A DNA stretch of 64,000 nucleotides, taken from positions 260,285,368-260,349,367 of the forward strand of contig OY282560.1 in assembly GCA_958295665.1 (NCBI GenBank). The letters run 5' to 3'. Below the pieces are notes generated by a model. It was not told the origin of the DNA. It made no database searches and saw only the letters and a program-made list of their open reading frames with translations. The first letter of the stretch is position 1; each line of letters opens with the position of its first letter. Shown here in pieces: positions 11,952 to 22,249 of this stretch. The DNA comes from Tipula vernalis. Lineage: Eukaryota; Arthropoda; Insecta; Diptera; Tipulidae. The position numbers and the translations under genes were made by a program.

Positions 11952-12880
11952 ATGGTTATTGACTACTTTTGGAAAGGAGAGTCACAAAGTGCAATTGTCA
12001 AAAAATATAAAATGAATAGGTCTATTGTTTGTCGACTGATTAAGAAATATAAGACAGCAAAAGATCTCACGATACTGCATTTAGGTGGCCGACCTAGAAA
12101 AATTTCGTGTAAGATGGAGAGAAGGATTTGTAAATTAATTAAAAAAAAAAATCCTTTTGTGGCTTCTAAAGAAATTGTAAAATCATTAAATTTAAACGTC
12201 CATGACAGCACGATCCTTAGGCTAGCTATAAAAAATAATTTGAATAGTTATAGACCTGCAAAGAAACCAATGCTTACGAAAAACCATTTAAACAAAAGGT
12301 AATTTGCATATTTATTATGGCAAGTTCATACTTAAACATAAAAACATTTTTTTTCCTATTAGATTAAATTTTGCTAATTCCCATTTAAACTGGACTGTGG
12401 ATAAGTGGAGAAGTGTGCTTTTCAGCGATGAATCGAAGTTCAATTTGTTTAATTCGGATGGCAACTGTTTTGTCAGACGACGGAAAGGTGAACGTCTTAA
12501 TCCAAAGGATTGTAGGGTCACAGTGAAGCACTGAGTGGGTAGTGTGATGGTGTGGACTTGTTTTTCAGGTGATGGTGTTGGTCCCTTTTATCAAATTGAT
12601 GGCATTATGGACCGGTTCAAGCATAAAAGTATTTTTCAGAGAACGAAATGTTGCCACATGCCGAATGGAATATGCCGCTTCGCTGGATGTTCCAACACGA
12701 CAATGACCCAAAACACACACCGTTGCTGGTAAAAAACTATTTAAAAGACAACGAATCTTGAAACGAAAAGATAGTGGGCAACGCTTCGAAAATAGGCAAA
12801 ATCTTTTCCAAGCATTAAACATTAAATGGCAAAGTATTAAACAATCAACCATTAATAATTTATTGTAATATTATCCATGC
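11952..12880 (+). pseudogene. Tc1-like transposase pseudogene with intron-like gap
   Basis: Exon-like part 1 (11952-12298) encodes the paired-like DNA-binding region (KGESQSAIVKKYKMNRSIV, then a GGRPRK linker and TILRLAIKNNL). A 64-nt GT...AG segment follows. Joining 12298 to 12363 keeps the frame and gives the usual Tc1 order: LNK, R, LNFANSHLNW. Part 2 carries the first catalytic block VLFSDESKFNLFNSDG and then TVKH, where a TGA at 12532 replaces a Gly codon of the normally conserved HGGGSVMVW. After a frameshift near 12650 the second catalytic block (QHDNDPKHT) is still readable. The region that should hold the catalytic Glu (NPIENLW) is missing. The tail (FQALNIKWQSIKQSTINNLL in another frame) survives. 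Confidence 0.85.
12299..12362 (+). other. Candidate 64-nt spliceosomal intron in Tc1 transposase
   Basis: The segment starts AAAAG|GTAATT and ends TTTTTTTTCCTATTAG|AT, with a pyrimidine tract before the AG. Its removal joins two parts of the transposase in frame (codon split AG/A, Arg) at a position where related Tc1 proteins run continuously. The length matches the common short-intron class of flies. It could instead be an AT-rich insertion that resembles an intron by chance. Confidence 0.5.
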
Positions 12881-13084
12881 CTCGTAGATGTGCGAATGTA
12901 ATAAAAAATAAGGGCTACTATACTAAAAATTGAATTTGTTGCTTTAGTTTTGCACACTAAAAATAATGAAGTGCCTCGCTTTCTTGTTGTTTTAACAATT
13001 TTTTTTGTCTTTTAAGAATAGATAAGAATAGATTTAAAATATAGAGACGATGAATGAATAATTTGATGTTTTTCTATTCTTGTA

Positions 13085-14384
13085 CGAGGGCGAATCAAAA
13101 TGTCTTGCAATGTCATATGAAAAAAAGAGTGAGTGAGACAGCAATATTTTTATTTTTCGACGTAATCTCCTTTAAGGTTTATATATTTGTTACATCGATC
13201 AATTAACTTGTCTAAGCCCTCTAAAAAAAAGTTTTCTTTTGCTCCATAAAATATTCATTTACAACAAACTGTACTTCAGAATCACTGGAAAATTTCCGGC
13301 CCCTTAATTTTTTTTTTTCAAATTGGGAAACAGAAAGTAGTCACTGGGTGCCAAGTCTGGACTGTATGGTAGATGCGGAATTTCTACGAAGCCGCATTCC
13401 TTTAATGTAGCTTGAGCAACTTTAGCCTTGTGCACTGGTGCATTGTCGTGAAGAAGTAAAGTTTTTTTTCTAACTTTCTTTGGCCGTTTTTCCCGGATCG
13501 CTTTTTTTCAATTTTCGCAAAACCTCTGCGTAATAGATGCCTGTGATTGTGGTTTTCGGTGGCATTTAATCAATCATCAATATCCCTTCAGCATCCCAAA
13601 AATTGTTGCCAAAACCATACCAGCAGACGGTTGAGTTTTGAATTTCTTTGATGGTGGTTCACCACGTTTAATCCATTGCATCGATTCTTGTTTGGATTCC
13701 GGATCCCAATGATAAATCCATGTTTCATCGCCTGTTATTATGTTATCCAAGAAGTTTTCTGGATCTTCTTCATACATTTCTAAAATCGCCTTTGAAGTTT
13801 GAACACGAATTTTCTTTTGTTGTGCAGTCAACAAACGGGAACCCATCGCGCACTTATTTTTGACATGTGAAGGTGATCATGTAATATGGTATAAGTGGTA
13901 CCATATGAAAGGGAAAGTCTCCACGCTAACCGCGAAACAGAAATACGGCGGTCCTCTAATACAATTGATTCTGCCAAAAGTATGTTTTCATGGCTAATAG
14001 CATCTGTGGGACGACCCGGGCGGTTGTCGTCTTCTAATGACTCCCGACCACTTTTGAACAATTTTACCCACCTTGTTACTGTGGAATATGATGGTGCAAA
14101 TTCGCCGTAAACTTTTGATATGTAATTGAATATATAAATTGCATTGCGTCCATCTTTTCAGAAAAATTTAATAACAGCACGATATTCAATTTCATTCATT
14201 TTAGAATTTTTTTTTTCAAAACACGGGCTACTAAATTGAAGAAAACAAACGAACTGTAAAATTTACATCGAATTTTGTTTCTATAAGTTTCACCGCGACA
14301 ACAATTTTTTAAAAAAAATATATAGTTGTCCCATTCACTCTTTTTTTTTCATATGATATTGCAAGACATTTTGATTCACCCTCG
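13085..14384 (-). mobile_element. Mariner element, 1.3-kb family (copy 2)
   Basis: The terminal repeats match well over at least 30 bp (CGAGGGCGAATCAAAATGTC at 13085; CGAGGGTGAATCAAAATGTC on the other strand from 14384). TA flanks both ends (13083-13084 and 14385-14386). The element is 1300 bp, very similar to the copy at 5703-7003, and lies in the same orientation. It appears to sit inside a Tc1 relic. Confidence 0.95.
13150..14199 (-). pseudogene. Mariner transposase pseudogene (DD34D), copy 2
   Basis: Same layout as copy 1, with different lesions. The start at 14199 (NEIEYRAVIKFF) is followed by a TGA where copy 1 has a Cys codon. Then come LFKSGRESLEDDNRPGRP and RRISVSRLAWRLSLSYG, a frame break near 13840, and GDETWIYHWDPESKQ with the first catalytic Asp. 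Another frame break near 13570 and a one-base expansion of a T run near 13505 precede the HDN and SPDLAPSDY blocks, readable in shifted frames. The end at 13150 encodes the terminal KGDYVEK. Because the two copies carry different disabling mutations, they inserted as functional or cross-mobilised copies and decayed separately. Confidence 0.92.
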
Positions 14385-14456
14385 TAAATAACTAAAGTGA
14401 AAAAATAAATTTATTATAACATTTTTCAAAGTTTGTTGCTATTGTTTTGCACAGCA

Positions 14457-14593
<137 letters not shown>

Positions 14594-14782
14594 TTTAAAT
14601 GTTGCCAATGGCTTTATTCTTGAATCTTTCAACATAAGAAACTAACAAGAAGTAATCAAAACTTAAGCTAAAAATTATTACATATTTTAAGTCTTAACCA
14701 ATGTTAATACTTATTGTTAGGGCTCACAATTTAATTAATTTAGACTACACTTATATGTATATATCGAATTAAATTTACAGGT

Positions 14783-17446
14783 TCACAGGTTCATTAGTTC
14801 GAGTGGATCTGTTCTTCTCAGACGTCTAAATCGCGGCTGTTTTAGTATCTCCCTGGCCAATTCGTTGGGATGTGCTTCTAGTTTTGAATAATATTTCGAA
14901 CTGAATTCTTTAATTGTTTCTTTAACGGTTTTAATCCCAAGGTCGTGATGTATATTACTATTTCGAATGTACCAAGGAGCATTGGTGATACTGCGAAGTA
15001 TTTTCGCTTGGGTTCGTTGCAGGAGTTCTCTGTTTGAAGCGCTGGTGGATCCCCATAACTGAATACCATAAGTCCATATGGGTTTGATTATTGATTTGTA
15101 CAGTAAAACTTTATTGGCTAATGACAACTGAGATTTTCTTCCCATCAGCCAATACATTTTGGAAAATGTAATTTTTATTTGGTTGCGCTTTGTTTCAATA
15201 TGATTTTTCCACGTTAACCTTCTATCCAGATGCAAACCTAAGTATTTTACCTTCGTTTGTTGAGGAATATTTTTATCGTTTAATTTCACTGGTGGGCAGG
15301 TGCGTTTGTTTAGCGTGAATGTGACGTGAGTTGATTTGTTTTCGTTCACTTTTATTCGCCATGCCTTTAGCCAGTCCGCGACCTTGTTTAAATGATTCTG
15401 TAATTCCTTTGAGGCAATTTCAGGATTAGTGTGGGACACCAGGATGGCAGTGTCATCGGCAAATGTTGATATTATCATTTTGTTGGTTACAGGTATATCA
15501 GCTGTGTACAATAAGTATAATATTGGTCCTAGAACGCTACCTTGCGGGACACCTGCATTAATATCATTTAAGCAAGTAGTTGCACTGTTTTGTTTGACTA
15601 TGTATTGCCTTTGGAGAAGATAGTTTCCCAGAACTGAGTGAAATTTTTTCGGTAGAAGCTCCTTAATTTTGTAAATTAGTCCATCGTGCCAAACTTTATC
15701 AAAAGCTTGGGCGATATCCAAAAAGGCAGCAGCACAATATTTCTTTTCCTCGAAGGTGATTTTGATTGCATTTACAATCCTGTGTACTTGCTCTGTAGTA
15801 CCATGTTGGTTTCGGAACCCAAATTGATGGTCTGGAATAATGCGCCGTTCTTCTAATATTGGTTTCAATTTCATTAGTAACATTTTTTCAAATAGCTTTG
15901 AGATTGTGGGCAGCATGCTTATGGGACGATATGATGAGATTTGCGTTTCTTTTTTCCCTGGCTTATGTATCATTGTGATCAAAGATATCTTCCATTTTTG
16001 AGGAATATAACTGGTTCGCATGACCGCGTTGAATACAAATGTTATTAGTTTTATGCATTTATCCGGCAATTCCCTTATCATTTTTCCAGTAATAAGATCA
16101 TGTCCTGGTGCCTTTTTCGGGCTTATGCAAGTTTTAATTGTATTCTTAACTTTCTTCCAGTTATACTTTATAGGTTTGTAGGATAAACCATCATCCGTTG
16201 GCTGGGGTAGCACAAAATAATTATCTTCTTCGTGTGGGACGAATACTGTTGCTAGATGAGCAGCAAAAGCATTGGCTTTTTCTTCATCACTTCTCGCCCA
16301 ATTTCCAGTTGGTAGTCTAATCGGTGGATTCGAATTTGTTGGCCTTTTTAAATTTTTTGTTGCCTTCCACAAGGAATAATCTGTCCTCTCGGTTGCCGAG
16401 AGATCACTTAAGTAGTTCTTTACGCGCTGGTTTTCTTCTTCGCTCAAAGCAAATCTTAGGGCCTTAATAGCTCGATTTAATTTCCACTTCAATAACGGTG
16501 ATTTTGTTTGCTGCCATTGACGGCGAATCTTTCGCTTTTCCTGGATTAGTTCCTGTATATTATGTGACAGTTTATTAACTTTTTCCGAACTACTTATGCC
16601 GGGTGTAGCCCTTTTAGCAGATAATGTCATGACATCTTTTAGATTTTCTGCCGCCGCATCAATATCAGCTGGTGTGATCAGAGGAATATTAAGTAGACAC
16701 TTTTGTTCGACTAACCTCCTATATTGATCCCAATTAGTTTTTTTGTTTGTAAGACGGTTCGGTATTTCGTTCCTTAGGACATCAGTACTCAATGTTACTA
16801 TTACCGGTGAGTGATCAGAAGACAGATCATAGCAATCAGTGGCCTTAGCATATGTACGTGGAATGCCCTTAGTTACACAAAAGTCAATTAGATCAGGAGT
16901 TTTCTTTTTATCCGTGGGCCAGTAAGTTGGGTTACCGGCAGATAAATAATCCAGGGACTGTTCCTCTATGGCATCATAAAGTTGTTTACCTTTCGGCGAA
17001 GTTAATCTGGAACCCCAATGAGTATGTTTAGCGTTGTAATCACCGCCCGCAAGAAATTTATTACCCAGCTGGCTGAAATAATCCAAGAACTGGAGTTTTT
17101 TTATAGCATGTTTTGGAGGGCAGTACACTGCTGATATGACGCAGTTTCCAGACCACTCCTGCAGACAAATGCTCGTTGATTGTATATGTTCTTTCTCATA
17201 TTTTGTAAGTTCGTAATGTTTTAATCTTCGCTTAATCAATACAGCAGTGCCTCCATGTGCTTTACCATCTGGGTGCTTGGTGTCATAAATAGAGTACCCA
17301 TTAATTTTGAAATAGCTATTTTTGGTGAAGCGTGTTTCTGATATTAACATTATGTCAATATTGTGTTCAGTGAGGAATGCATGTACCTCCGATTTATGTT
17401 GTGTTAGGCCGTTTGCATTCCATATGGCTATTTTGATGATGGTCAT
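14783..17446 (-). CDS. Jockey-clade ORF2: endonuclease and reverse transcriptase
   Basis: This 887-residue protein nicks target DNA and copies the element's RNA at the nick (target-primed reverse transcription), the known role of the family. Residues 1-220 form an apurinic-type endonuclease (EEP fold): N11 in IWNANGL, E37 in LISETRF, D136 in GGDYNAKHTHWG and SDH at 210-212. Residues about 440-740 form the reverse transcriptase: KKAPGHDLITG (444-454), SSYRPISMLPTISKLFEK (504-521), D577 in FLDIAQAFDKVW, GVPQGSVLGP (632-641) and the catalytic FADD at 662-665, followed by KYLGLHLDRRLTW. The C-terminal tail lacks an RNase H domain, as is usual for Jockey. The start ATG overlaps the ORF1 stop as ATGA, suggesting translation by termination and re-initiation. 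No stop or frameshift is present and all catalytic residues are visible. Length is normal for the clade. Confidence 0.97.
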   Translation of the reverse strand: MTIIKIAIWNANGLTQHKSEVHAFLTEHNIDIMLISETRFTKNSYFKINGYSIYDTKHPDGKAHGGTAVLIKRRLKHYELTKYEKEHIQSTSICLQEWSGNCVISAVYCPPKHAIKKLQFLDYFSQLGNKFLAGGDYNAKHTHWGSRLTSPKGKQLYDAIEEQSLDYLSAGNPTYWPTDKKKTPDLIDFCVTKGIPRTYAKATDCYDLSSDHSPVIVTLSTDVLRNEIPNRLTNKKTNWDQYRRLVEQKCLLNIPLITPADIDAAAENLKDVMTLSAKRATPGISSSEKVNKLSHNIQELIQEKRKIRRQWQQTKSPLLKWKLNRAIKALRFALSEEENQRVKNYLSDLSATERTDYSLWKATKNLKRPTNSNPPIRLPTGNWARSDEEKANAFAAHLATVFVPHEEDNYFVLPQPTDDGLSYKPIKYNWKKVKNTIKTCISPKKAPGHDLITGKMIRELPDKCIKLITFVFNAVMRTSYIPQKWKISLITMIHKPGKKETQISSYRPISMLPTISKLFEKMLLMKLKPILEERRIIPDHQFGFRNQHGTTEQVHRIVNAIKITFEEKKYCAAAFLDIAQAFDKVWHDGLIYKIKELLPKKFHSVLGNYLLQRQYIVKQNSATTCLNDINAGVPQGSVLGPILYLLYTADIPVTNKMIISTFADDTAILVSHTNPEIASKELQNHLNKVADWLKAWRIKVNENKSTHVTFTLNKRTCPPVKLNDKNIPQQTKVKYLGLHLDRRLTWKNHIETKRNQIKITFSKMYWLMGRKSQLSLANKVLLYKSIIKPIWTYGIQLWGSTSASNRELLQRTQAKILRSITNAPWYIRNSNIHHDLGIKTVKETIKEFSSKYYSKLEAHPNELAREILKQPRFRRLRRTDPLELMNL

Positions 17447-18981
17447 TTTTGGCTTTTTACGACTATCTGCATCAGCGTGCTCATATTCTGCATCATTAGA
17501 TCCATGGTTCTCTCCATCATCGCCATGAAGCTTTGCATCATATTGGTCAATTTGTTTAAAGCTGTTGTGATGTTTCCCTCTTCACTTGCTTGCACCTTAG
17601 GAGCGGTACCTTTGAGAACACTTGCGTATGAAACCCCTTGGTGCACGCTGCCGTTTTCAGTTGCGCACTGATTTTCATTTCGAGCGTTTCTGTTTACAAT
17701 TTCTGGCCGTGCTTCTTTTCTAACTGAAGAATGAAGATTAAGGATTCGCTGCTCTGCTCGCTGCTTTGGATTTATTCTCCTTTTCAATTCCAGATAAATT
17801 GGACACCCTCTATAATTAGCTGTGTGACTTCCATCGCAGTTGCTGCATTTTCTCACTGATGCTTCATTTTTTGCTTTATTGCAAACCTTTGAATTATGGA
17901 GTTCACCACATATAACACAAACATCGTTCAAAGTGCAATAGGCTCTAGTGTGGCCATATTCTTGGCACTTAACGCATTGTACCGGCCCATTTCTTTTCCT
18001 GGGTTCCTCAATGGTAACCCTTCTGTGCAATAGATATTTTAGGTCAAATATTGCATGGTTGCCTTTAACCTTTTTATTGTCTGGTTCTAATTCCAGACGA
18101 AACAATGGCTGAGGAACCTTCTCCCGATTAAAAATATTGGTAATAGTTTTGCACTGGAAACCTTTTTCAGTGAGAGCAGCTTGAATTTCGTTTGCATCCA
18201 CGTAACTCTCTATTCCTTTTAACACAACAACCAATCCTTTTTGGCTCTTTAATTGATACGTGTAGTAATGTTTACCAACTTGGTCGAAATGTTTAATTAA
18301 CGCTCTGTAAGCATCAGTATTGAGCGGTTGAATTTTTGTTTCTTTTATATTTCCTCTTTTGATCCCGGAAATATAAAATGCACCTTCAGTGATAAACTCG
18401 ATCGTTTTAGCAAGTTCTCTATTTGATTCTTCCCTCAAATAGATTGGTGGTGGCTTCTCAGCTTTTGAAGTTTTTTCGGGCGGCGGCTCGTCAACAACCA
18501 AGCAAGAATACCTATTACCATGCGTTAATTCAACGCTAGCTAGCTTAGTGAATTTATTCGCGCTTGCACTGGCCGCTGATCTAGGGCTTCTTCTTCGTTT
18601 TGATGTGACAGTAATATACCGGTCTATTCCCGTTTGCACTAAACACTGACCTACATCACTGTTTATTTTATTGTCATCTGATGTCGATGCACTCTCATTG
18701 TTTTTTTTATTGTCAATATTTGGCGACGATGCACTTTTATTTTCGTTATGGTTCAACACACCAATGTTATTTAAATTAATAATTTCACTTTGATTAAAAT
18801 TGCCTGGTAAGGTAATTTTTTGAACATTTAAAGTTTGTTGTCGCTTTGGACTATGCTGCACTTTTGTATTTTTATTAAAAATATCTGAGGTCGTGACGTT
18901 CGGTGGCAAATCGCTTGCGGACATCGCTGTCTGCTGATTTTGCCCAGCCTTTTTTACTTGAGGCGGAGATGAGAACATCAC
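17443..18981 (-). CDS. Jockey-clade ORF1: Gag-like nucleic-acid-binding protein
   Basis: This 512-residue protein should bind the element's RNA and help form the ribonucleoprotein, as in other Jockey elements. Residues 1-180 are rich in Ser, Asn and Lys and probably disordered, with a basic patch SKRRRSPRS at 127-135. Residues about 195-325 match the fold that precedes the knuckles in this family (KGLVVVLKGIESYVDANE, then EEPRKRNGPVQC). Three zinc knuckles follow: C336-C339-H344-C349, C355-C358-H362-C367 and C379-C382-H386-C393. The C-terminal part ends with a Met-rich, probably helical segment (about 475-512) that could mediate self-association. The first ATG after the 5' untranslated region gives this start, and the second Met codon is adjacent. 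ORF2 begins within the stop. The frame is intact. Confidence 0.95.
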   Translation of the reverse strand: MMFSSPPQVKKAGQNQQTAMSASDLPPNVTTSDIFNKNTKVQHSPKRQQTLNVQKITLPGNFNQSEIINLNNIGVLNHNENKSASSPNIDNKKNNESASTSDDNKINSDVGQCLVQTGIDRYITVTSKRRRSPRSAASASANKFTKLASVELTHGNRYSCLVVDEPPPEKTSKAEKPPPIYLREESNRELAKTIEFITEGAFYISGIKRGNIKETKIQPLNTDAYRALIKHFDQVGKHYYTYQLKSQKGLVVVLKGIESYVDANEIQAALTEKGFQCKTITNIFNREKVPQPLFRLELEPDNKKVKGNHAIFDLKYLLHRRVTIEEPRKRNGPVQCVKCQEYGHTRAYCTLNDVCVICGELHNSKVCNKAKNEASVRKCSNCDGSHTANYRGCPIYLELKRRINPKQRAEQRILNLHSSVRKEARPEIVNRNARNENQCATENGSVHQGVSYASVLKGTAPKVQASEEGNITTALNKLTNMMQSFMAMMERTMDLMMQNMSTLMQIVVKSQK

Positions 18982-19118
18982 GATTTCACTTATTTTTCAC
19001 ATCACAAAATTTTAAAAAAAAAATAAAAAAAAATGATTTAAACTGCTGATTCAACTTTTCACACAAGTAATAAGTAAATTATTTAAATGTTTACTCGGTG
19101 GTAGCAAAATTGCAACTG

Positions 19119-19263
<145 letters not shown>

Positions 19264-19289
19264 TAATATAGGTATATATAGGATATTAA

Positions 19290-19780
19290 AAAAAAGCTAA
19301 TCAATCTTTTTAATTTACAAAAAGGTCGCTCAAAATAATAGCACAGTTTATTTTCAAAATTCGTTTTCAGTTTTATTTGTACACCAAGGTCCCGCTTTGC
19401 GTCCCTGTTCGGTTCCACACGGAGAAACGCAAACTGAATTTCGACGCATATCGAACAATTTAAAATATTTGTGGCCGAAAAGTATTGCGGAAGATTAATC
19501 CACATAGAATTTAAAATAAAACAAATATGTATGATAAATAATATAAATAATATCACTTTATTCGTTAATTAATTTAACGTTTTTTTTAGTCGACGCAAGA
19601 GCGAATACACGCACATTGAATAGACGCATAGCGAGACTCTGGTGTATATGATTAAAGCTAATGTGCGTTTTTATTTAATAGTATTAGTCGTATACCCTTC
19701 TTTTCGAATCGCCTTTCCTGCATCGGCACGTCCATCGAGCCCACCAACTCACCAACAATTTTTATTTTTCCGATGAATCA
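19290..19780. repeat. Tc1-related relic sharing inner sequences with the 57.3-59.6 kb element
   Basis: TTTACAAAAAGGTCGCTCAA, followed by AATAATAGCAC, matches 58070-58100 and, inverted, 59405-59440. The block TTTCCTGCATCGGCACGTCC near 19711 matches 58135-58157 and, inverted, the GTGCCGGTGCC region near 59288. No transposase can be read here, so it is a non-coding remnant of that family. Confidence 0.55.
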
Positions 19781-19831
19781 ATTCTGGCCGCTTCCTTTTA
19801 ATTTCCCGCTATAGCACTGTTCTTATCCGGG

Positions 19832-20121
19832 GAATTGGGAATTTGTTTATTGTGATTATTTTAGTGTATTTTGGTAAGCATACTGTGGCGATTGGTATTT
19901 TTCAAAATTTGGGAAGAATTAATTTAATTTTAATATTACTGCCTACTAAACAATTCCCAATAAAATTTTTAGAGAAAAATAAACAAAATAGCTATGAAAC
20001 GGAAATATTTGTTCCCAAAATTTGAAGAAAAATCAATCGCTCCAGTGTGCTTTGGAAAAAATAATACCAAAATACTGTCAAATAATCACAATAAACAAAC
20101 TCCCAATTCCGCAGAAAATCC
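19832..20121. repeat. MITE with about 45-bp inverted ends
   Basis: GGAATTGGGAATTTGTTTAT at 19833 is mirrored by the complement ending near 20120. The similarity continues inward (TGTGATTATTT, TATTTTGGTA) for about 45 bp with few mismatches. The interior has no ORF of note. It lies beside a mariner relic at 20122 and may have inserted into it. Confidence 0.75.
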
Positions 20122-20480
20122 AGAATAGTGTCACTGTAATCTGCTAATTGTTGACAGTAGGGAACAAATCGACGAGGTTTGATCTGGTTGTAGCGGTTCC
20201 CACCAAACACAAAGCATCACTTTCCTGGGAGCTAAATGTGGCTTGGCCGCACCTTTCATCTTTTTCGCACATTATTGACGTAAGTGAATATTTTTCATTA
20301 TCCGTAATTATATAGTATTTTTGAAATGTTTGATTTCATGTCACAGTGATCCGCAGGTGGAAAATCGGTCCATTAAATGTTTCACTGTTAAATCATTTGG
20401 TACGCAAACATCCAGGTTTTTCTTTAATCCAAGTTTTTCGTTTGATGATGAATGTTGAGGCGATGTTATGAGGTTGCTTG
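20122..20480 (-). mobile_element. Mauritiana-type mariner relic
   Basis: On the minus strand, broken frames read LDVCVPNDLTVKHLMDRFS, then an IITDNEKY segment at the place of the first catalytic block (GDEKW in relatives), then AKPHLAPRKVMLCVWW and a decayed YELLQPNQT-like segment. This is the central part of a mauritiana-subfamily mariner transposase. The N-terminus and the last two catalytic Asp blocks are absent. Confidence 0.65.
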
Positions 20481-20639
20481 TATAGTACATACTAAAGACT
20501 TTTTCAGTGATTGGTCGGCCAAAATTTCAACAAGTATCGCGTAACGCGATACCCCCAGTAACAAGTATCGTGAAAGTTAAAAATCAACATCGAGGTCGAT
20601 TCTACATCAATATATATTTCCCAAAATCAAGAGCGAGTA

Positions 20640-20970
20640 CTTTCTCTTAATGAAAAAGTCCTAAAATTTCAAGAGCTTACAGAAAGCTGAAGTGAATCGT
20701 CTTGCTTTTACGCAAAACTTTTTGGAACACCTAAACAGAGATTACATCTTGAGTGATATCTGGTTTAGTGATGAAGCACACCTCTACCTCACGGGTCACA
20801 TGAACAAACAAAATCAAAGATATTGGAGTACGGAAAGCCCCAGGGAACTCCACGAGTCGCCATTACCCCTTCAAAAGGTGACTGTTTGGTGTACTTTATC
20901 GGCTAAATGTACCGTAATGTATCCCATCCATTTAAGTTTTTTGCTACTGTGGCTTATTTTACGATAATAA
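20640..20970 (+). mobile_element. Tc1/mariner-superfamily DDE transposase fragment, family D (copy 1)
   Basis: An open stretch reads VNRLAFTQNFLEHL, IWFSDEAHLYLTGHMNKQNQ, RYWSTESPRELHESPLP, then KVTVWC. This is the first catalytic Asp block (WFSDEAH) and following strands of a widespread insect DDE transposase group. The end is frameshifted and the second and third catalytic blocks are missing. A longer copy lies at 37205-37830. Confidence 0.75.
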
Positions 20971-21049
20971 TTATTAAAGATTTTTTTAAACACTTATAAT
21001 ATTTAAACTTTTATTAACAAAACTTAATAAATAAACATTAAAAAAAATG

Positions 21050-21241
21050 CGTTAAAATAGATTTCGGAGAAAAGTCTTTTTCGCAGAATGGTTTCGGAAG
21101 CTTGAAATTCTTTTTCTATTCAAACTATTCTACTGAATAGAAGAGTTTAAATAGAATTGATAAATGAAGTACAACTTCCGAAACCGGTCTACTAACTATT
21201 TTGAAAAAATTTAAATCTCACGTTAAGAAATCTATTTTAAC
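21050..21241. repeat. Small MITE with inverted ends
   Basis: CGTTAAAATAGATTTC starts at 21050 and its complement ends at 21241. An inner pair (GGTTTCGGAAGCTTG near 21091 and its near complement CAACTTCCGAAACC near 21172) shows that much of the 192 bp folds back on itself. No coding content. Confidence 0.75.
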
Positions 21242-21244
21242 GTA

Positions 21245-21815
21245 CCTACTTAATTTATTTTAAAGTTTATTTATTATTTTTATATCCATTGAATAAGTCT
21301 TCTATTTAAAGAACTGTTTAATGCTACAAACATTATAAAGGGTTTGGTGAGAGCCAATAATTAGGGTTGGGTTTCTAAAAAATATATGAAATTTATGAAA
21401 AATTATTTAAAAGTTGCTTTGAATTCATGTGAAGTACAGGTCGCAAGATATTTGCTAATTATAGAAAATGTAAAAGTATGAACTTTTTTCTAATTGTACA
21501 CTTCCGATCTAGTTTTTCTCATCGTACAACTTTAATCTATTAAAATAAACTGATGAAGATATTCATTTCATTACAATGAATTTCCATTTACACCAAAAAC
21601 AAATAAAAGTTTTGTAGTCTATCTGAAATTTGTTTAAATACGTATTCTTTGCTGAAATGGAAATTTAGTAAATAAATATTTTTTTTATTTTATCTATTAT
21701 CTCGAACTCTCCTCCAACCCATACCAAAAACCGAACCCAATATTTTTTTGTCACTGAACCTGAACCCGAAATTAGCAGATTTCTAGACCATAATTTAATA
21801 AGTCTTAATGGTGAA
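21245..21815. other. AT-rich non-coding stretch
   Basis: Nothing firm here. A cluster of CCAACCC, CGAACCC and GAACCTGAACCCGAA words near 21715-21775 stands out from the AT-rich background, without a known meaning. Confidence 0.35.
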
Positions 21816-21818
21816 TTT

Positions 21819-22245
21819 TACTAATTTATTTATATAAATACAAAAAATTTAAATTACTAATATTTAGTTAGCTATATTTCTATTTAAAAAAACTATTTCT
21901 AGCAAAGCTAGCTCAAAATATTGAAAAGATGAATTGTACTCTACGACTCGTTCTACATCTCTTTCATTTGGGGTTTTGACCTAACTAGGCTAGAAACAGC
22001 TCTGAGGGCAAAATTAAAAAGAACTAAAAATTGTTGAAAATTAGCACATGTAAAAATATTTATTGTAGTACACAAGCAAAAATTATTTTTTAAGTAACCA
22101 ATTTATTATGTGTACTTTAAATATAATTTTACTTGTTTACTAAATATTATAAGTTCTTTTTTTTAAATTTGTAACACCCTCAGAACTGCTTCTAGAGCTA
22201 AATATTAGTAATTTTAATTTTTTTACTTATATAAATAATTTAGTA
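21819..22245. repeat. Foldback element of about 425 bp
   Basis: TACTAATTTATTTATATAAA at 21819 mirrors the complement of 22193-22245 (TACTAAATTATTTATATAAG read on the other strand). The match continues through AATTACTAATATTTAG and CTAGAAACAGCTCTGAGGG (21988), with an extra block of about 115 bp in the left arm. The centre lies near 22060. No coding content. Confidence 0.65.
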
Positions 22246-22249
22246 CATA

